DNA of 5,883 bases from Rubrobacter sp. (lineage in GTDB: Bacteria; Actinomycetota; Rubrobacteria; Rubrobacterales; Rubrobacteraceae): positions 1-5,883 of the forward strand of contig JACDAR010000055.1 of assembly GCA_013695335.1 (NCBI GenBank). The letters are read 5' to 3'. A program made the translations under genes and the position numbers. Of this stretch, positions 5,592 through 5,883 are shown in pieces. Below the pieces are notes generated by a model, which saw only the letters and a list, made by a program, of their open reading frames with translations, did no database searches and was not told the DNA's origin. The first letter of the stretch is position 1. Every line of letters starts with the position of its first letter.

Positions 5592-5883
5592 ATGAGGACC
5601 GCCGTCGCCAGCCACCAACTGCTACCGAAGGGCTTGGAACTCGAAAGCCTGAGCGTGGAGACCGCACACGTGAGAATCTGCGCGAGATCTGGCGCGAGAA
5701 GGTGCATCTGCCCGGTCTGCGAGGGCGGTTCCTCCAGGGTGCATAGTCGCTATTCTCGCACCGTCTCCGATCTGCCCTGGCACGGGATCTGCGTGACATT
5801 CAAGATACGCGCCCGCCGCTTCTTTTGCGACGAGAGCTCGTGCGAGCGAAAGATCTTCTGTGAGAGGCTGCCGGACTTAGCCG
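5592..5883 (+). CDS. ISL3-family transposase, N-terminal part, truncated by window edge
   Basis: The frame is open from ATG 5592 to the last base (97 complete codons). It has the N-terminal zinc-ribbon signature of ISL3-family transposases: CICPVCEGGSSRVHSRYSR, then SDLPWHG, a basic strand with RARRFFCDESSC, and KIFCERLPDLA. The Cys pairs CPVC and C-x4-C-x5-C are in the family positions, and HSRYxRTxxDLPW is diagnostic. The DDE catalytic domain is off the window; complete members are roughly 400-550 residues. AAGGAG at 5577-5582 is 9 nt before the ATG, which supports this start, although the frame is open upstream. The enzyme would mobilise the surrounding IS, which has inserted into the Tn3 transposase gene. 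Whether it is intact cannot be known here. Confidence 0.88.
   Translation, partial: MRTAVASHQLLPKGLELESLSVETAHVRICARSGARRCICPVCEGGSSRVHSRYSRTVSDLPWHGICVTFKIRARRFFCDESSCERKIFCERLPDLA

Larger units (their letters stand above)
5520..5883 (+). mobile_element. ISL3-family insertion sequence, left end, continuing off the window
   Basis: The left boundary is placed at about 5520 because Tn3 transposase homology ends there and the sequence GGGTTCTGTCGCGTTCGTGA looks like an ISL3-type terminal repeat (these usually begin GG-T/C-TCT). The exact first base, the partner repeat and the expected 8-bp target duplication cannot be verified here. The transposase begins 72 nt inside. The element sits in the Tn3 transposase gene in opposite orientation to it. 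Confidence 0.7.

Noticed and set aside
5395..5799. Minus-strand frame of 134 codons opposite the ISL3 transposase
   Set aside because: It runs antisense to the recognised ISL3 transposase and crosses the IS boundary; the Arg-rich low-complexity sequence is typical of a shadow.

Overview
The window is GC-rich (roughly 60% by eye) with many GTG/TTG starts and compact, mostly operonic genes. The gene families and codon style suggest a high-GC Gram-positive bacterium, perhaps a Rubrobacter-like actinobacterium. That placement is an impression from protein style, not something the window proves.

Layout. (1) 1-998, plus strand: the 3' part of a fructosamine kinase-family gene overlaps by ATGA the start of a yidD-type gene whose product has a Cys-rich tail. 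(2) 3442-1035, minus strand: a three-gene run. It begins with an isocitrate/isopropylmalate dehydrogenase-family gene, followed 18 nt later by a DUF4126 membrane protein and then a GNAT acetyltransferase. The GNAT frame is cut by an in-frame TGA, and its last 32 codons remain intact beyond that stop. (3) 3443-3807: about 360 bp without a convincing gene, holding a likely dehydrogenase promoter and a large hairpin behind the DUF417 gene. (4) 3808-5097: a DUF417 (RclC/YkgB-like) membrane protein gene and a CRP/FNR regulator gene diverge from a 144-bp spacer. The spacer contains a GTGA-N6-TCAC palindrome, and the regulator has a CRP-like R-E-x-x-x-R recognition helix, so autoregulation and control of the neighbour are plausible. 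(5) 5160-5883: nested mobile DNA. A Tn3-family transposon end (candidate 38-bp terminal repeat plus the transposase C-terminus, minus strand) is interrupted near 5520 by an ISL3-family insertion sequence, whose transposase starts at 5592 and runs off the window.

How the parts relate. The left two thirds are ordinary chromosomal housekeeping and accessory genes. The regulator/DUF417 pair looks like a small self-contained regulatory module. The right edge is an insertion site downstream of the regulator gene. I see no wholly new system. The most unusual observations are the TGA-split GNAT gene, the operator-regulator match and the nested transposons.
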